DNA of 64,000 nucleotides, from assembly GCF_035984655.1 (NCBI RefSeq), contig NZ_JAXCHT010000016.1, positions 30,628 to 94,627 on the forward strand, in the 5' to 3' direction. This document shows, piece by piece, positions 24,681 through 33,712 of the stretch. Under the pieces are notes generated by a model that saw only the letters and a list, made by a program, of their open reading frames with translations, did not search any database and was not told the DNA's origin. This DNA is from Actimicrobium sp035984655. GTDB taxonomy: Bacteria > Pseudomonadota > Gammaproteobacteria > Burkholderiales > Burkholderiaceae_D. The number at the start of each line of letters is the position of its first letter. The first letter of the stretch is position 1. A program made the translations under genes and the position numbers.

Positions 24681-25622
24681 ATGCCTAAAATCACCGAATC
24701 ACTGCGCGAATTGATCGCTGCAGGATCGTCCCTTCAACCGATAAACGTCGCTGTGTGCCATCCCTGCAGCGAGATCGCGCTGCGCGGCGCGATCGAGGCG
24801 GCCGAAGCGCGGCTGATCACACCGATGCTGGTCGGTCCGCTCGACCGGATCCGCTCGATCGCCGGTCTGGCCGGTCTCGATCTGCGCGGCTGCGAGCTGA
24901 TCGACACGCCGCACAGCCATGCCTCGGCCGAACGGGCGGTCGCCCTGTGCCGCTCCGGGCAGTGCGAGGCACTGATGAAGGGCAGCCTGCATACCGATGA
25001 AATGATGCACGAAGTCATGCGCACGGACACCGGCCTGCGCACTGCCCGACGCATCAGCCATGTCTATCTGATGGAAGTGACGAGCTATCCGAAGATGCTG
25101 ATGATCACCGACGCGGCAATCAATATCTATCCGACCCTGGACGACAAGCAGCATATCGTCCAGAACGCCATCGATCTGGCGCTGGCGCTGGGCATTACCC
25201 TGCCCAAAGTGGCGATCCTGTCGGCGGTCGAAACGGTCGATGCCAAGATTCTGTCGACCATCGATGCTGCGGCCCTGTGCAAGATGGCCGACCGTGGCCA
25301 GATCACGGGTGCAATTCTGGACGGCCCGCTGGCCTTCGATACCGCAATCAATCTGCAAGCAGCCCAGGTCAAGGGGTTGATTTCGGCGGTCGCCGGCAGC
25401 GCCGATATCCTGGTGGTGCCGGATCTGGAATCGGGCAACATGCTGGCCAAGCAGCTGGAGTATCTGGCCAACGCCAAGGCTGCCGGCATCGTGCTCGGCG
25501 CGCGCGTGCCGATCATTCTTACCAGCCGTTCCGACAGCACCGAGACGCGGCTGGCATCGTGCGCCGTGGCGGTGCGGCTGGCGCACCTGAACCAGATTGC
25601 CAAGGAGACGGTGCATGCTTGA
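24681..25622 (+). CDS. Phosphate acetyl/butyryltransferase family protein
   Basis: A 313-residue PTA_PTB-family enzyme that transfers an acyl group from CoA to phosphate, giving acyl phosphate for the next gene's kinase. Conserved pieces are ALMKGSLHTDEMMHEVM, RRISHVYLMEV, MLMITDAAINIYPTLDDKQH and GAILDGPLAFDTAIN. The ATG 24681 has AGGAG 10 nt upstream; a GTG 8 codons earlier is less likely. It is the short single-domain form, closer to phosphate butyryltransferase than to long Pta. It overlaps ackA by 8 nt. Confidence 0.9.
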   Translation: MPKITESLRELIAAGSSLQPINVAVCHPCSEIALRGAIEAAEARLITPMLVGPLDRIRSIAGLAGLDLRGCELIDTPHSHASAERAVALCRSGQCEALMKGSLHTDEMMHEVMRTDTGLRTARRISHVYLMEVTSYPKMLMITDAAINIYPTLDDKQHIVQNAIDLALALGITLPKVAILSAVETVDAKILSTIDAAALCKMADRGQITGAILDGPLAFDTAINLQAAQVKGLISAVAGSADILVVPDLESGNMLAKQLEYLANAKAAGIVLGARVPIILTSRSDSTETRLASCAVAVRLAHLNQIAKETVHA

Positions 25623-26820
25623 TCGCAGCGCGCAGCCGGCCATGCAGCGCGACTGCCTGCTGGTGATCAATGCCGGCTCGTCCAGCATCAAATTCTCGCT
25701 GCTGTGCGGCGATACGGCCGAGTCGCTGGAGACCATTGCCTGCGGCGCCATCGAGGCCATTGGCAGCGCCCCCCATTTTCTTGTCGGCGACCAGGCCGGG
25801 GCACGCTTGGCCGAACGCCGCTGGGATGAACAGGCGTCGCATGATGCCTTGCTCGGCCACCTGATCGACTGGATCGAAGCGCATGCCGGGCCGAACCGGT
25901 TGATTGCGGCCGGTCATCGGGTGGCGCACGGTGGCCTCGATTGCGTCGACCCGCAGCGCATCACTCCGGAAGTCATGGCGCAGTTACGGGCGCTGGAACC
26001 GTTGGCGCCGATGCACCAGGCGCACAACCTGGCGCCTATCGACGCGCTGGCGCGGCTGCATCCCGGCCTGCTGCAGGTGGCCTGTTTCGATACCGCCTTT
26101 CATGCCACCAACCCGGCCATTACGCGCATGTATGGCCTGCCGCAGGCACTCACCGACGCCGGCGTGCGGCGCTTCGGCTTCCACGGCCTGTCCTACGAAT
26201 ACATTGCCGGCGAGCTGCCAAAGCACGCGGCGCAACCGCCGCAGGCGCGCACCATTGTCGCCCACCTCGGCAGCGGCGCCAGCATGTGCGCGATGGTCGA
26301 TGGGAAGAGTGTTGCCAGCACGATGGGCTTCAGCGCCCTCGACGGACTGCTGATGGGCACGCGTTGTGGCGCACTCGATCCAGGCGTGGTGCTGTATCTG
26401 CTGCAGGAGAAGGGCATGAGCGTCGGCCAGGTTGAGAACATGCTGTACCACGACAGTGGCTTGCTGGGCGTGTCCGGCATCAGCAACGATGTGCGTACGC
26501 TGCTGGCCAGCGATAGTGCCGCCGCGCGCACTGCACTGGATCTGTTCGTCTATCGCGCCGCGCGTGAACTCGGCTCGCTGGCAGCCGCCGCTGGTGGCAT
26601 CGACACGCTGGTGTTCACTGCCGGCATCGGCGAAAACGCGGCGCCAATCCGCGCCCGCATCTGCGAACAATCGGCGTGGCTTGGCATCGACCTGGACCGC
26701 GACGCCAATCTTGCCGGCCAACCCTGCATCAGCACGCCGGCCAGCCGGGTCGCGGTCTGGGTGATCCCGACCGATGAAGCGCTGATGGTAGCGCGCCATA
26801 CGTTTGCACTGCGACCATGA
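25615..26820 (+). CDS. ackA: Acetate (acyl) kinase
   Basis: A 401-residue ASKHA-family kinase that turns acyl phosphate plus ADP into acid plus ATP. Signature motifs are LVINAGSSSIKFSLL near the N-terminus, GHRVAHGG, CFDTAFHATNP, RRFGFHGLSYEYI, AHLGSGASMCAM, MGTRCGALDPG and FTAGIGENA. All are intact. The ATG at 25615 lies inside the end of the Pta-like gene, with AAGGAG upstream. Together the two genes form a substrate-level phosphorylation module. Confidence 0.95.
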   Translation: MLDRSAQPAMQRDCLLVINAGSSSIKFSLLCGDTAESLETIACGAIEAIGSAPHFLVGDQAGARLAERRWDEQASHDALLGHLIDWIEAHAGPNRLIAAGHRVAHGGLDCVDPQRITPEVMAQLRALEPLAPMHQAHNLAPIDALARLHPGLLQVACFDTAFHATNPAITRMYGLPQALTDAGVRRFGFHGLSYEYIAGELPKHAAQPPQARTIVAHLGSGASMCAMVDGKSVASTMGFSALDGLLMGTRCGALDPGVVLYLLQEKGMSVGQVENMLYHDSGLLGVSGISNDVRTLLASDSAAARTALDLFVYRAARELGSLAAAAGGIDTLVFTAGIGENAAPIRARICEQSAWLGIDLDRDANLAGQPCISTPASRVAVWVIPTDEALMVARHTFALRP

Positions 26821-26857
26821 GCACTTTTCGTCTTCCATCCTTGATCGGAACCGCCGC

Positions 26858-28018
26858 ATGAAATTGACTTCAGAGACAACCCATCGCCCGCAGCATGAAC
26901 ACAGCGTCCCCTGGTTCTGGCCAATGGCGGCAGCCATCGAACTGGGCAATGCGGGTTTGAAAATGTATCAGGACAATCTGCGATACGTCGAGCAGGTCGC
27001 CCAGCTCAGTGCGCCGCCAGCCTCCGAATGGACCACCGCCAACCGGATCGCGCTCGACCTCGACACCATGCTGCTGCGCGATTTTTCGACTGCCGCGCGG
27101 CACACCCATTTGCCGGTGCTGATCGATGCCCCGTACGCCGGGCACAGCGCGACCATTGCCGATTTCGGTGACGGTCAAAGTCTGGTCGCCGCACTGCAAA
27201 AAAATGGCCTTGAGCACGTTTTTGTGACCGACTGGAAGAACGCCACCAGTGCGATGAAGGATTTCAATATTGACACCTACCTGACCGATCTCCGCACCGT
27301 GATCGACAATCTGGGAGGCAAGGTGCATCTGGTTGGACTGTGCCAGGGCGGCTGGATGAGCAGCATGTTCGCGGCGCGTTTTCCGGACAAGGTTGCTACG
27401 CTGGTGCTGGCCGGCGCTCCGATCGATACCGACGCGGGCGACGGTCCGATCAAGAAGTTGGCGCACAGCCTGCCGCTGAGCGTCTACCAGGACATGGTCG
27501 CCGCCGGGGCCGGCCGCATGCGCGGCGCGGCCATGCTGGCCGGCTGGAAAAGCATGAATCCGGAAGAGCAGTATATGGGCAAGTATCTGGAGCTGTACCG
27601 GCATATCGACGACCGCAATTACATCGAGCGCACCGACAAGTTCGCGCAATGGTACGAAAATCCGCTGGATCTGCCGGGCGCCTATTACCTGCAGGCGATC
27701 CAACTGATCTTCAAGGAAAACCAGCTGGCCAAGGGCATCTTCGTTGGACTTGGCAAGCAGCTGTCGCTGAGAGATATCGTTTGCCCGGTCTATCTGCTGG
27801 CCGGTGAAGACGATGACATCACCACCCGCGAACAGGTCTTCGATGCAGAAAAATATCTTGGCACGCCAAGCGAAAACATCGTGAAGACACTTGCGGCAGG
27901 TGGCCATATCGGTTTGTTCATGGGAGCCAAAACGCTCAAGGAATGCTGGCCCGGGATCGCACGCTGGATTCTCGCGGACGGACTCACCGCAGCGCACGAC
28001 ACACAGAAAAGGGCTTGA
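26858..28018 (+). CDS. PHA-synthase-like alpha/beta hydrolase
   Basis: A 386-residue protein with the PhaC lipase box G-L-C-Q-G-G-W, so the nucleophile is Cys162 rather than Ser. The acid (D318-D320 in AGEDDDIT) and His350 (GGHIGLF) have nearly the spacing of PhaC catalytic triads. It is shorter than class I PhaC (about 590) and near class III length. It may polymerise or transfer hydroxyacyl groups, or be a non-canonical relative. It sits 37 nt after ackA and 1 nt before the P-type ATPase gene, implying co-expression. Confidence 0.85.
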   Translation: MKLTSETTHRPQHEHSVPWFWPMAAAIELGNAGLKMYQDNLRYVEQVAQLSAPPASEWTTANRIALDLDTMLLRDFSTAARHTHLPVLIDAPYAGHSATIADFGDGQSLVAALQKNGLEHVFVTDWKNATSAMKDFNIDTYLTDLRTVIDNLGGKVHLVGLCQGGWMSSMFAARFPDKVATLVLAGAPIDTDAGDGPIKKLAHSLPLSVYQDMVAAGAGRMRGAAMLAGWKSMNPEEQYMGKYLELYRHIDDRNYIERTDKFAQWYENPLDLPGAYYLQAIQLIFKENQLAKGIFVGLGKQLSLRDIVCPVYLLAGEDDDITTREQVFDAEKYLGTPSENIVKTLAAGGHIGLFMGAKTLKECWPGIARWILADGLTAAHDTQKRA

Positions 28019-28019
28019 G

Positions 28020-30338
28020 ATGGAAACCGCAGCGTCAACCGGCGTGATCGACAAACCCCACACCGATCCGGTTTGCGGCATGAAGGCTGCCACCGATCCG
28101 GCCAAGGCCGTCGAGCACGGCGGCACCACATACTATTTTTGCGGGCAACGCTGCGTGACGAAATTTCGCGCCGATCCGGACCTCTACCTCAAGCCGAAAC
28201 CGGCTGCTGTCGATCCGGGCCAGAAGAATCTGCCGTACACCTGCCCGATGCATCCGGAAGTTGTCCAGAACGGACCCGGCAGCTGTCCGCTTTGCGGCAT
28301 GGCGCTGGAACCGGTCGATGCAACCGCGGCCGAAGACACCGGCGAGCTCGATGCGATGAGCCTGCGTTTCTGGATCTGTCTGGCGTTGAGCCTGCCGTTG
28401 CTGCTCATCACGATGGGCGACATGATTCCCGGTGTCGATCTGCAGCATTGGCTGGGCATGGCGAGCTTCAACTGGCTGCAGGCCATCCTCGCCACGCCGG
28501 TGGTGCTGTGGGGCGGCTGGCCATTCTTCGTGCGTGGCTGGGCTTCGTTCCGGAGCTGGAATCTGAACATGTTCAGCCTCATTGCCCTGGGCTCGGGCGC
28601 GGCATTTGTGTTCAGCGTGGTGGCGCTGCTGCTGCCGGGCCAATTGCCGGACGCCTTCAAGATGCACGGCATGAGTCCGCTGTATTTCGAAGCCGCCGCC
28701 GTGATTATCACGCTGGTGCTGATGGGGCAGGTGCTGGAACTGCGTGCCCGTTCGCGCACCAACGGCGCGATCAAGGCCTTGCTGCAACTGGCGCCGGAGA
28801 CGGCATTGCGCATCGGCGCGGACGGCGCCGAGCAGGAAGTGGCGCTCGACGCCGTGCAGGTCGGCGATCTGCTGCGCGTCAAGCCGGGCGGCAAGGTGCC
28901 GGTCGATGGCGCACTCACGCAGGGTCGTTCCAGCGTCGATGAATCGATGATCACCGGCGAGCCGCTGGCGGTCGAAAAGCAGGTCGGCGACAAGGTAACC
29001 GCCGGCACCGTGAACCAGACCGGCAGCTTCGTGCTGCGTGCCGACCGGATCGGCGCCGATACCCTGCTGGCGCGCATCGTGCAGATGGTCAATGACGCCG
29101 GCCGCTCGCGCGCGCCGATCCAGAAACTGGCCGACAAGGTATCGGGCTGGTTCGTGCCAGCCGTCATGGTCGCGGCGGTGGCGGCCTTTTCGTTGTGGGC
29201 GCTGTTTGGCCCGGCGCCGTCGCTGGCCAATGGATTGGTGGCGGCGGTCTCGGTGTTGATCATTGCCTGCCCCTGCGCGCTCGGACTGGCCACGCCGATC
29301 TCGATCATGGTCGGGGTCGGTCGCGGCGCCACCGAGGGAATCCTGATCAAGGACGCCGAAGCGCTCGAACTGCTGGAAAAGGTCGATACGCTGCTGGTCG
29401 ACAAGACCGGGACCCTGACCGAAGGTAAACCGCGGGTGCAGCGCGTGATCGCAGCCGACGGCGCCGACGTGCGCGGCGTGCTGGGTTTTGCCGCCAGCCT
29501 GGAAGCGATGAGCGAACATCCGCTGGCGCAAGCCATCATCGCGCATGCGACCGGGCAGGGCCTGCAGGCCGAACCGGTGAGCGGGTTTGATTCGGTCACC
29601 GGGCAAGGCGTGCGCGGCACGATTGCCGGGCGCGCGGTCGTGCTGGGCAACCTGCGCATGATGGAAGCGGCGCAGATCGATGTCACGGCGCTGGCTGTCG
29701 ATGTGACCGCGTTGCAGGAACTGGCGCAGACGGTGATGTTTGTTGGCGTCGATGGCAAGCTGGCCGGCATCGTCAGCGTGGCCGACCCGATCAAGTCGAC
29801 CACCCGCGAGGCGATTTCCCAGCTGCACGAGGCGGGCCTGAAAGTGATCGTGCTCACCGGCGACAATGCGACCACGGCGGCGGCGGTGGCGAAGCAACTC
29901 GGTCTGGACGATTTCCGGGCCGATGTGACGCCCGAAGACAAACTCAACATCCTCAAGCGCCTGCAGGCCGAGGGGCACATTGTCGCGATGGCCGGCGACG
30001 GCATCAACGATGCACCGGCACTGGCGCAGGCCAATGTCGGCATCGCCATGGGCACCGGCACCGACGTGGCAATGCATAGCGCGCGCGTGGTGCTGGTCAA
30101 GGGCGATCTGCGCGGCATTGCCAAGGCACGATTGCTGAGTCAGCACACCATGAAGAACATTCGCCAGAACCTGTTCTTTGCGTTCATCTACAACGTGTTG
30201 GGCGTCTCGATTGCGGCCGGAATCCTGTATCCGTGGTTTGGCATTTTGCTCAGTCCGATGATTGCCAGCGCCGCGATGTCGCTCAGTTCGGTCTCCGTCA
30301 TTGGCAATGCGCTGCGCTTGCGGCGAGCGGTCCTGTAG
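28020..30338 (+). CDS. copA: Cu(I)-type P1B ATPase with YHS and heavy-metal-binding N-terminus
   Basis: A 772-residue metal-exporting P-type ATPase. The N-terminus carries a YHS domain (DPVCGM at 16-21, YYFCGQRC at 38-45) and a second metal-binding module (YTCPMHPEV at 73-81, CPLCGM at 89-94) in place of the usual HMA domain. Core motifs are TGE (312-314), CPC in the membrane (417-419), DKTGTLT (461-467) and GDGINDAPAL. C-terminal YN and MSLSS segments fit the Cu(I) (P1B-1) subgroup. It is nearly fused to the PHA-synthase-like gene, an unusual neighbour for a copper pump. Confidence 0.93.
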   Translation: METAASTGVIDKPHTDPVCGMKAATDPAKAVEHGGTTYYFCGQRCVTKFRADPDLYLKPKPAAVDPGQKNLPYTCPMHPEVVQNGPGSCPLCGMALEPVDATAAEDTGELDAMSLRFWICLALSLPLLLITMGDMIPGVDLQHWLGMASFNWLQAILATPVVLWGGWPFFVRGWASFRSWNLNMFSLIALGSGAAFVFSVVALLLPGQLPDAFKMHGMSPLYFEAAAVIITLVLMGQVLELRARSRTNGAIKALLQLAPETALRIGADGAEQEVALDAVQVGDLLRVKPGGKVPVDGALTQGRSSVDESMITGEPLAVEKQVGDKVTAGTVNQTGSFVLRADRIGADTLLARIVQMVNDAGRSRAPIQKLADKVSGWFVPAVMVAAVAAFSLWALFGPAPSLANGLVAAVSVLIIACPCALGLATPISIMVGVGRGATEGILIKDAEALELLEKVDTLLVDKTGTLTEGKPRVQRVIAADGADVRGVLGFAASLEAMSEHPLAQAIIAHATGQGLQAEPVSGFDSVTGQGVRGTIAGRAVVLGNLRMMEAAQIDVTALAVDVTALQELAQTVMFVGVDGKLAGIVSVADPIKSTTREAISQLHEAGLKVIVLTGDNATTAAAVAKQLGLDDFRADVTPEDKLNILKRLQAEGHIVAMAGDGINDAPALAQANVGIAMGTGTDVAMHSARVVLVKGDLRGIAKARLLSQHTMKNIRQNLFFAFIYNVLGVSIAAGILYPWFGILLSPMIASAAMSLSSVSVIGNALRLRRAVL

Positions 30339-30413
30339 GTTCAGTGTTTGATACCGAACAGACCTCAAGCGGTGCGCCCGACTATTCTGGCGTCTTTTGC
30401 CAAGGACACCATC

Positions 30414-30809
30414 ATGTCGACCACTTCTCCGCTGCTGACCTCCGCCATCCTTGCCCTTAGTCTGATCGTCAGTGGCGTCAGCGCCATCGCCGCTGATTCG
30501 CCCAGCGCCGAAGCGCGCTACCAGAGCGAGCGGGCAGTCTGTCTGAGCGGAAAATCGAATCAGGACCGTACCACCTGTCTGAAAGAGGCCGGCGCGGCAC
30601 GCGATGAGGCCAAGCGTAATCAGCTCGGCGTCGGTCAATCCTCGTTCCAGAGCAACGCCATGGCCCGTTGTAGCGCCTTGCCAGGCGATGACAAACGCGA
30701 CTGCGAAAGCCGTGTGCAGGGCGAAGGCTCGATCAGTGGCAGCGTGCGTGATGGCGGCGTAATGCGCGAAACCACGACGGTCACCGTGCCGGACAACCCA
30801 CCCAAGTAA
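30414..30809 (+). CDS. Small secreted protein of unknown function
   Basis: A 131-residue protein starting MSTTSPLLTSAILALSLIVS, with a signal peptide probably cleaved after AIAA. The mature part is polar, with four cysteines in the pattern C...C...C...C (AVCLSGKSNQDRTTCLKEAG, ARCSALPGDDKRDCESRVQG), suggesting two disulfides. It ends in a Gly/Ser/Thr-rich tail. Similar short periplasmic proteins are common in Burkholderiales but uncharacterised. Confidence 0.78.
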   Translation: MSTTSPLLTSAILALSLIVSGVSAIAADSPSAEARYQSERAVCLSGKSNQDRTTCLKEAGAARDEAKRNQLGVGQSSFQSNAMARCSALPGDDKRDCESRVQGEGSISGSVRDGGVMRETTTVTVPDNPPK

Positions 30810-30820
30810 GGACGCATTCC

Positions 30821-31459
30821 TTGATCCAGCCAAAACCCCCAGCCAGGCCCGCACATTTCTCGATGTTGCGCGAGTTTCATCTCGCTGATTTTTTCACGCT
30901 CGGCAATGCCGCCTGTGGCGTGGCGGGGGTGTTCCTGGCGATGCTGTTCATGGCCAGCGGCGAGCTGCAGCAATTGTATTGGGCTGCCGCGATGGCGCCG
31001 GCGGCCTTCCTGTTCGACGTGCTCGACGGTCGCATTGCACGCTGGCGCCAGCAGCATTCGGCGCTTGGGCGCGAGCTGGACTCGCTGGCGGATGTGATTT
31101 CGTTTGGCGTAGCGCCAGCCGCCCTGGCCTTCGCTGCAGGGTTGCGCGGGCAGCTCGATGCGGTGGCGATGATCTATTTCGTGTGTTGCGGCGTGAGCCG
31201 GCTGGCGCGTTACAACGTGACGGCCGAGAACCTCTCGGCCGGCGCCGACAAGGTTGCGTATTTCGAAGGCACGCCGATTCCCACCAGTGTTTTGATTACG
31301 GCAATTTTTGCGCTACTGGCATGGCAGGGACGAATCGGCGCGAGCCTGTTCGGCGGCGTCTGGCAAGTCGGTGGCTGGACGTTGCATCCGCTGGCGCTGC
31401 TGTTCGTGCTGTCGGGCACGCTGATGATCAGCAAGACGCTGCGGATTCCGAAACTCTAG
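30821..31459 (+). CDS. pssA: CDP-diacylglycerol-serine O-phosphatidyltransferase
   Basis: This inner-membrane enzyme makes phosphatidylserine, the precursor of phosphatidylethanolamine. The CDP-alcohol phosphotransferase signature D-G-x2-A-R-x8-G-x3-D-x3-D is present (DGRIARW, then ALGRELDSLAD), and the 212-residue protein has about six membrane helices. The TTG at 30821 has AAGGAC about 9 nt upstream; an ATG at 30863 (MLREFHLADFFTLGN) is an alternative start. The 3' end overlaps ycgR by 4 nt tail to tail. Confidence 0.93.
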   Translation: MIQPKPPARPAHFSMLREFHLADFFTLGNAACGVAGVFLAMLFMASGELQQLYWAAAMAPAAFLFDVLDGRIARWRQQHSALGRELDSLADVISFGVAPAALAFAAGLRGQLDAVAMIYFVCCGVSRLARYNVTAENLSAGADKVAYFEGTPIPTSVLITAIFALLAWQGRIGASLFGGVWQVGGWTLHPLALLFVLSGTLMISKTLRIPKL

Positions 31460-32229
31460 CGCAGGCCGTTGGCCCTGGCGTTCTGCTCGCGTTCGAGTTT
31501 GGTGATGTAGCGCTGAATCACCGCCAGCATTGGCTTCGGCAAGCCCAGGAACACGCACCCGAGGCGGTTCAGGACCTTGCCATTGTCGAGCACGATCTCC
31601 TGCAGATTGCGTATCTCGACGGTGGTAATGATCACGGTACTGCCCGGCAGGAAAACCTGACAATCCTTGTAATTGCGGCCAATGGTCGCGTCCAGCAGGC
31701 GGCGCTCGTCCAGGATCGCAATGCCGCCGCCGCTGACGTTTTGCAGCGGGAAAATGATCGGCTGTCCGCTCTCTTCATCCATCACCTGAATCGTGCAGCG
31801 TACAGGAGCTGCCAGCGGTGTCGCCACGCGATAAAATTCGCGCCGCTGCAAGCGGATCAGGCTGGTCGGCAGCGGCATGCTCAGGGCCGGCAAATTCGCG
31901 TGCACGCAAGTGCTGATCGTGGTGGCGAAAAAAACGATGCGAATGTTGTCCAGCATGGTCTCGAACGACACGTTGTGACTGCGCATCAGGTGCGCGGCCA
32001 CGCCGTCATCCGGGGGGACGTCAAAGATCACCGAATCGCCGGCTTCGTCAACCTCAAGCAACGTCGTCATGCTGGCTTCACCGATGCCATCCATCAAGAC
32101 GCGCACCAATTGACGCTGTTCATGAATTGCGCGCAACAGCGAAGCGATTTCGCGGCGCGAGTGGACTTTGTACGGATTGAGGTCGAGCGCTCCGTATCCG
32201 TTATGTTCAGTAGGCATTGACATCGGCAT
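31456..32229 (-). CDS. ycgR: YcgR-type c-di-GMP-binding flagellar brake protein
   Basis: A 257-residue PilZ protein that, when loaded with c-di-GMP, slows the flagellar motor. The N-terminal YcgR domain (about 20-125) is followed by a PilZ domain with the ligand motifs RREFYRV (RxxxR type) and NVSGGGIAI (D/NxSxxG type). It is the last gene of the late flagellar run, and the several cyclases elsewhere in the window are plausible signal sources. Three nearby ATGs (32229, 32223, 32217) are possible starts. Confidence 0.92.
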   Translation of the reverse strand: MPMSMPTEHNGYGALDLNPYKVHSRREIASLLRAIHEQRQLVRVLMDGIGEASMTTLLEVDEAGDSVIFDVPPDDGVAAHLMRSHNVSFETMLDNIRIVFFATTISTCVHANLPALSMPLPTSLIRLQRREFYRVATPLAAPVRCTIQVMDEESGQPIIFPLQNVSGGGIAILDERRLLDATIGRNYKDCQVFLPGSTVIITTVEIRNLQEIVLDNGKVLNRLGCVFLGLPKPMLAVIQRYITKLEREQNARANGLR

Positions 32230-32259
32230 GCTGGAAGTTGATTTCAGGTAAAAATCGAA

Positions 32260-32568
32260 TCATACCTTGTCGCCTCCCAATTTTGCCGCTTCGATGTGAT
32301 ATAGCCATGCCAAAAGTTCAGCCACCGCCCGGTACAGGGCCGGCGGAATTTGCCCGTCCAGATCAACTTGCATCAAAAGCGCGACCAACTCCTTCGATTC
32401 ATGGACGAACACGCCGTGTTCCTTGGCGCGCGCAATGATTTCCTCCGCGATCAGGCCGCGACCCTTGGCGACAATCTTTGGCGCCGAGCTGCCGGTCTGG
32501 TAAGCCAGCGCAACCGCATTTTGCATCGGGGTGTCGGGCTTGTCGGGTTTGTCAGGTTTGTAATTCAT
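32260..32568 (-). CDS. FlhB C-terminal-domain-like protein (FhlB/YlqH type)
   Basis: A 102-residue protein equivalent to the cytoplasmic export-switch domain of FlhB without its membrane part. It has VALAYQTGSSAPKIVAKGRG and AEEIIARAKEHGVFVHESKE, then LVALLMQVDLDGQIPPALYR. The autocleavage NPTH motif of FlhB is not seen. The ATG overlaps the stop of the FliK-like gene by 4 nt. Pairing with a FliK-like gene fits a role in export-substrate switching. Confidence 0.88.
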   Translation of the reverse strand: MNYKPDKPDKPDTPMQNAVALAYQTGSSAPKIVAKGRGLIAEEIIARAKEHGVFVHESKELVALLMQVDLDGQIPPALYRAVAELLAWLYHIEAAKLGGDKV

Positions 32569-33710
32569 GCTTGCGGGTCCTGCTTGACAATCAACGAGTC
32601 CAGCGTCGAGCCGGCCGCATCCAGCGCGTTGGCCAATTGCCGGCCGTAGCTGCGCAGGGTGTCGGCACTGGCCGGATCGGCGGTTCGGACCTGCACCTGG
32701 ACATGGTCGCCGACCAGCGTGATGGTCGCGGCGATGCGGCCCAGCGTCGGCAACGCGAAACGCACCACGCTTTGCCAGGGTCGCTGCGTCTCGTCACGCG
32801 TCCCGTGTTCGGGCTGGTCCTGATTCTGGCTGACTTCCCACTCCAGTTGCTGGCCTGGCCAGACTTCGCCGCGCCACTGTACGCGCGGCTGTTCCAGCGT
32901 GTTGAGCTGCAGATTGACGATACGCGCGTTGTCCGGATTCAGGGCAAGGTCGGGTTGTTTTGCGGCCGCATCCAGCGTCGCCGCGATCTGCTTGCCGGTT
33001 AGCGGATCGGTGCGCGTGGCGGTCGCCTGCAATGTGCCATCGGCGATGCCGGCGACGTCGGTCTTGCCCAGCGCGGCCGCATGCGCGGATGCGAGGCTGG
33101 GCAGCGACGCATTGTCGCGCGCAAGCGCCCCCTCGGCTGGTGCGGCGCCGCTGCCACTGGCGGGCTGATTTTGCGGTTCACGCAGCAGGTCGGCCAGCGG
33201 CCGGCTGCCATTGAGCCATTGCTGTACGTGCGATTCGTAAAAGAGTCCGCTCGAACTGAGCGTGTTCTGCAACGCGGTGGCGATCTGGGCCGGGGCGGTT
33301 GCGCCGCTGGCCACCACCGGTGTCTTGCCAACCAGTGTGGTGGCGGAACTGCTTTGCAGGAGTTGATCAATCAGGCGCGCGGCGGGACTGAGGGTGGTCG
33401 GCGCCGCACCGGATTCGGCATCGAGCCCAAAAGTCAGGCGCGGATCGGTGCGCAGCAGGGTCAATTGCAGTTGGTCACCGACTTTCGCGCCGGCCGGCAG
33501 GTTGGTACGCACAGTGCTGTCGGCCACCTTGAGCAGCACCGAGCCATCGGTAAACAGCGACGCCACGGTCGCCTGCACTTGCTGGCCGATGGCAATCTGG
33601 GTTAGTCGGGCAGTGGCTTCGGCGCGGATATCGGCGACCCGCGCAGCCGGTTGCAATGCGCTGCTGGCAGCGGCTGGCCGGACCTCCAGAATGTCAGCCC
33701 GCACCACCAT
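32565..33710 (-). CDS. Second FliK-like hook-length control protein
   Basis: A 381-residue protein with a FliK/Flg_hook-like C-terminus (VVRFALPTLGRIAATITLVG, VQVQVRTADPASADTLRSYG, DAAGSTLDSLIVKQ) after an Ala/Ser/Thr-rich region. The N-terminal half also contains a small beta-rich segment (IAIGQQVQATVASLFTDGSV). It is distinct from FliK at 3454-4767. It begins 2 nt after fliT and overlaps the FlhB-like gene, a pairing found in other betaproteobacteria, where its exact role is unclear. Confidence 0.82.
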   Translation of the reverse strand: MVVRADILEVRPAAASSALQPAARVADIRAEATARLTQIAIGQQVQATVASLFTDGSVLLKVADSTVRTNLPAGAKVGDQLQLTLLRTDPRLTFGLDAESGAAPTTLSPAARLIDQLLQSSSATTLVGKTPVVASGATAPAQIATALQNTLSSSGLFYESHVQQWLNGSRPLADLLREPQNQPASGSGAAPAEGALARDNASLPSLASAHAAALGKTDVAGIADGTLQATATRTDPLTGKQIAATLDAAAKQPDLALNPDNARIVNLQLNTLEQPRVQWRGEVWPGQQLEWEVSQNQDQPEHGTRDETQRPWQSVVRFALPTLGRIAATITLVGDHVQVQVRTADPASADTLRSYGRQLANALDAAGSTLDSLIVKQDPQA

Positions 33711-33712
33711 GA

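Noticed and set aside
28035..30854. Long minus-strand open frame of 939 codons antisense to the P-type ATPase
   Set aside because: It has no domain, is His/Arg/Gln-rich as expected for the reverse frame of GC-rich coding DNA, and the ATPase on the other strand has complete motifs.
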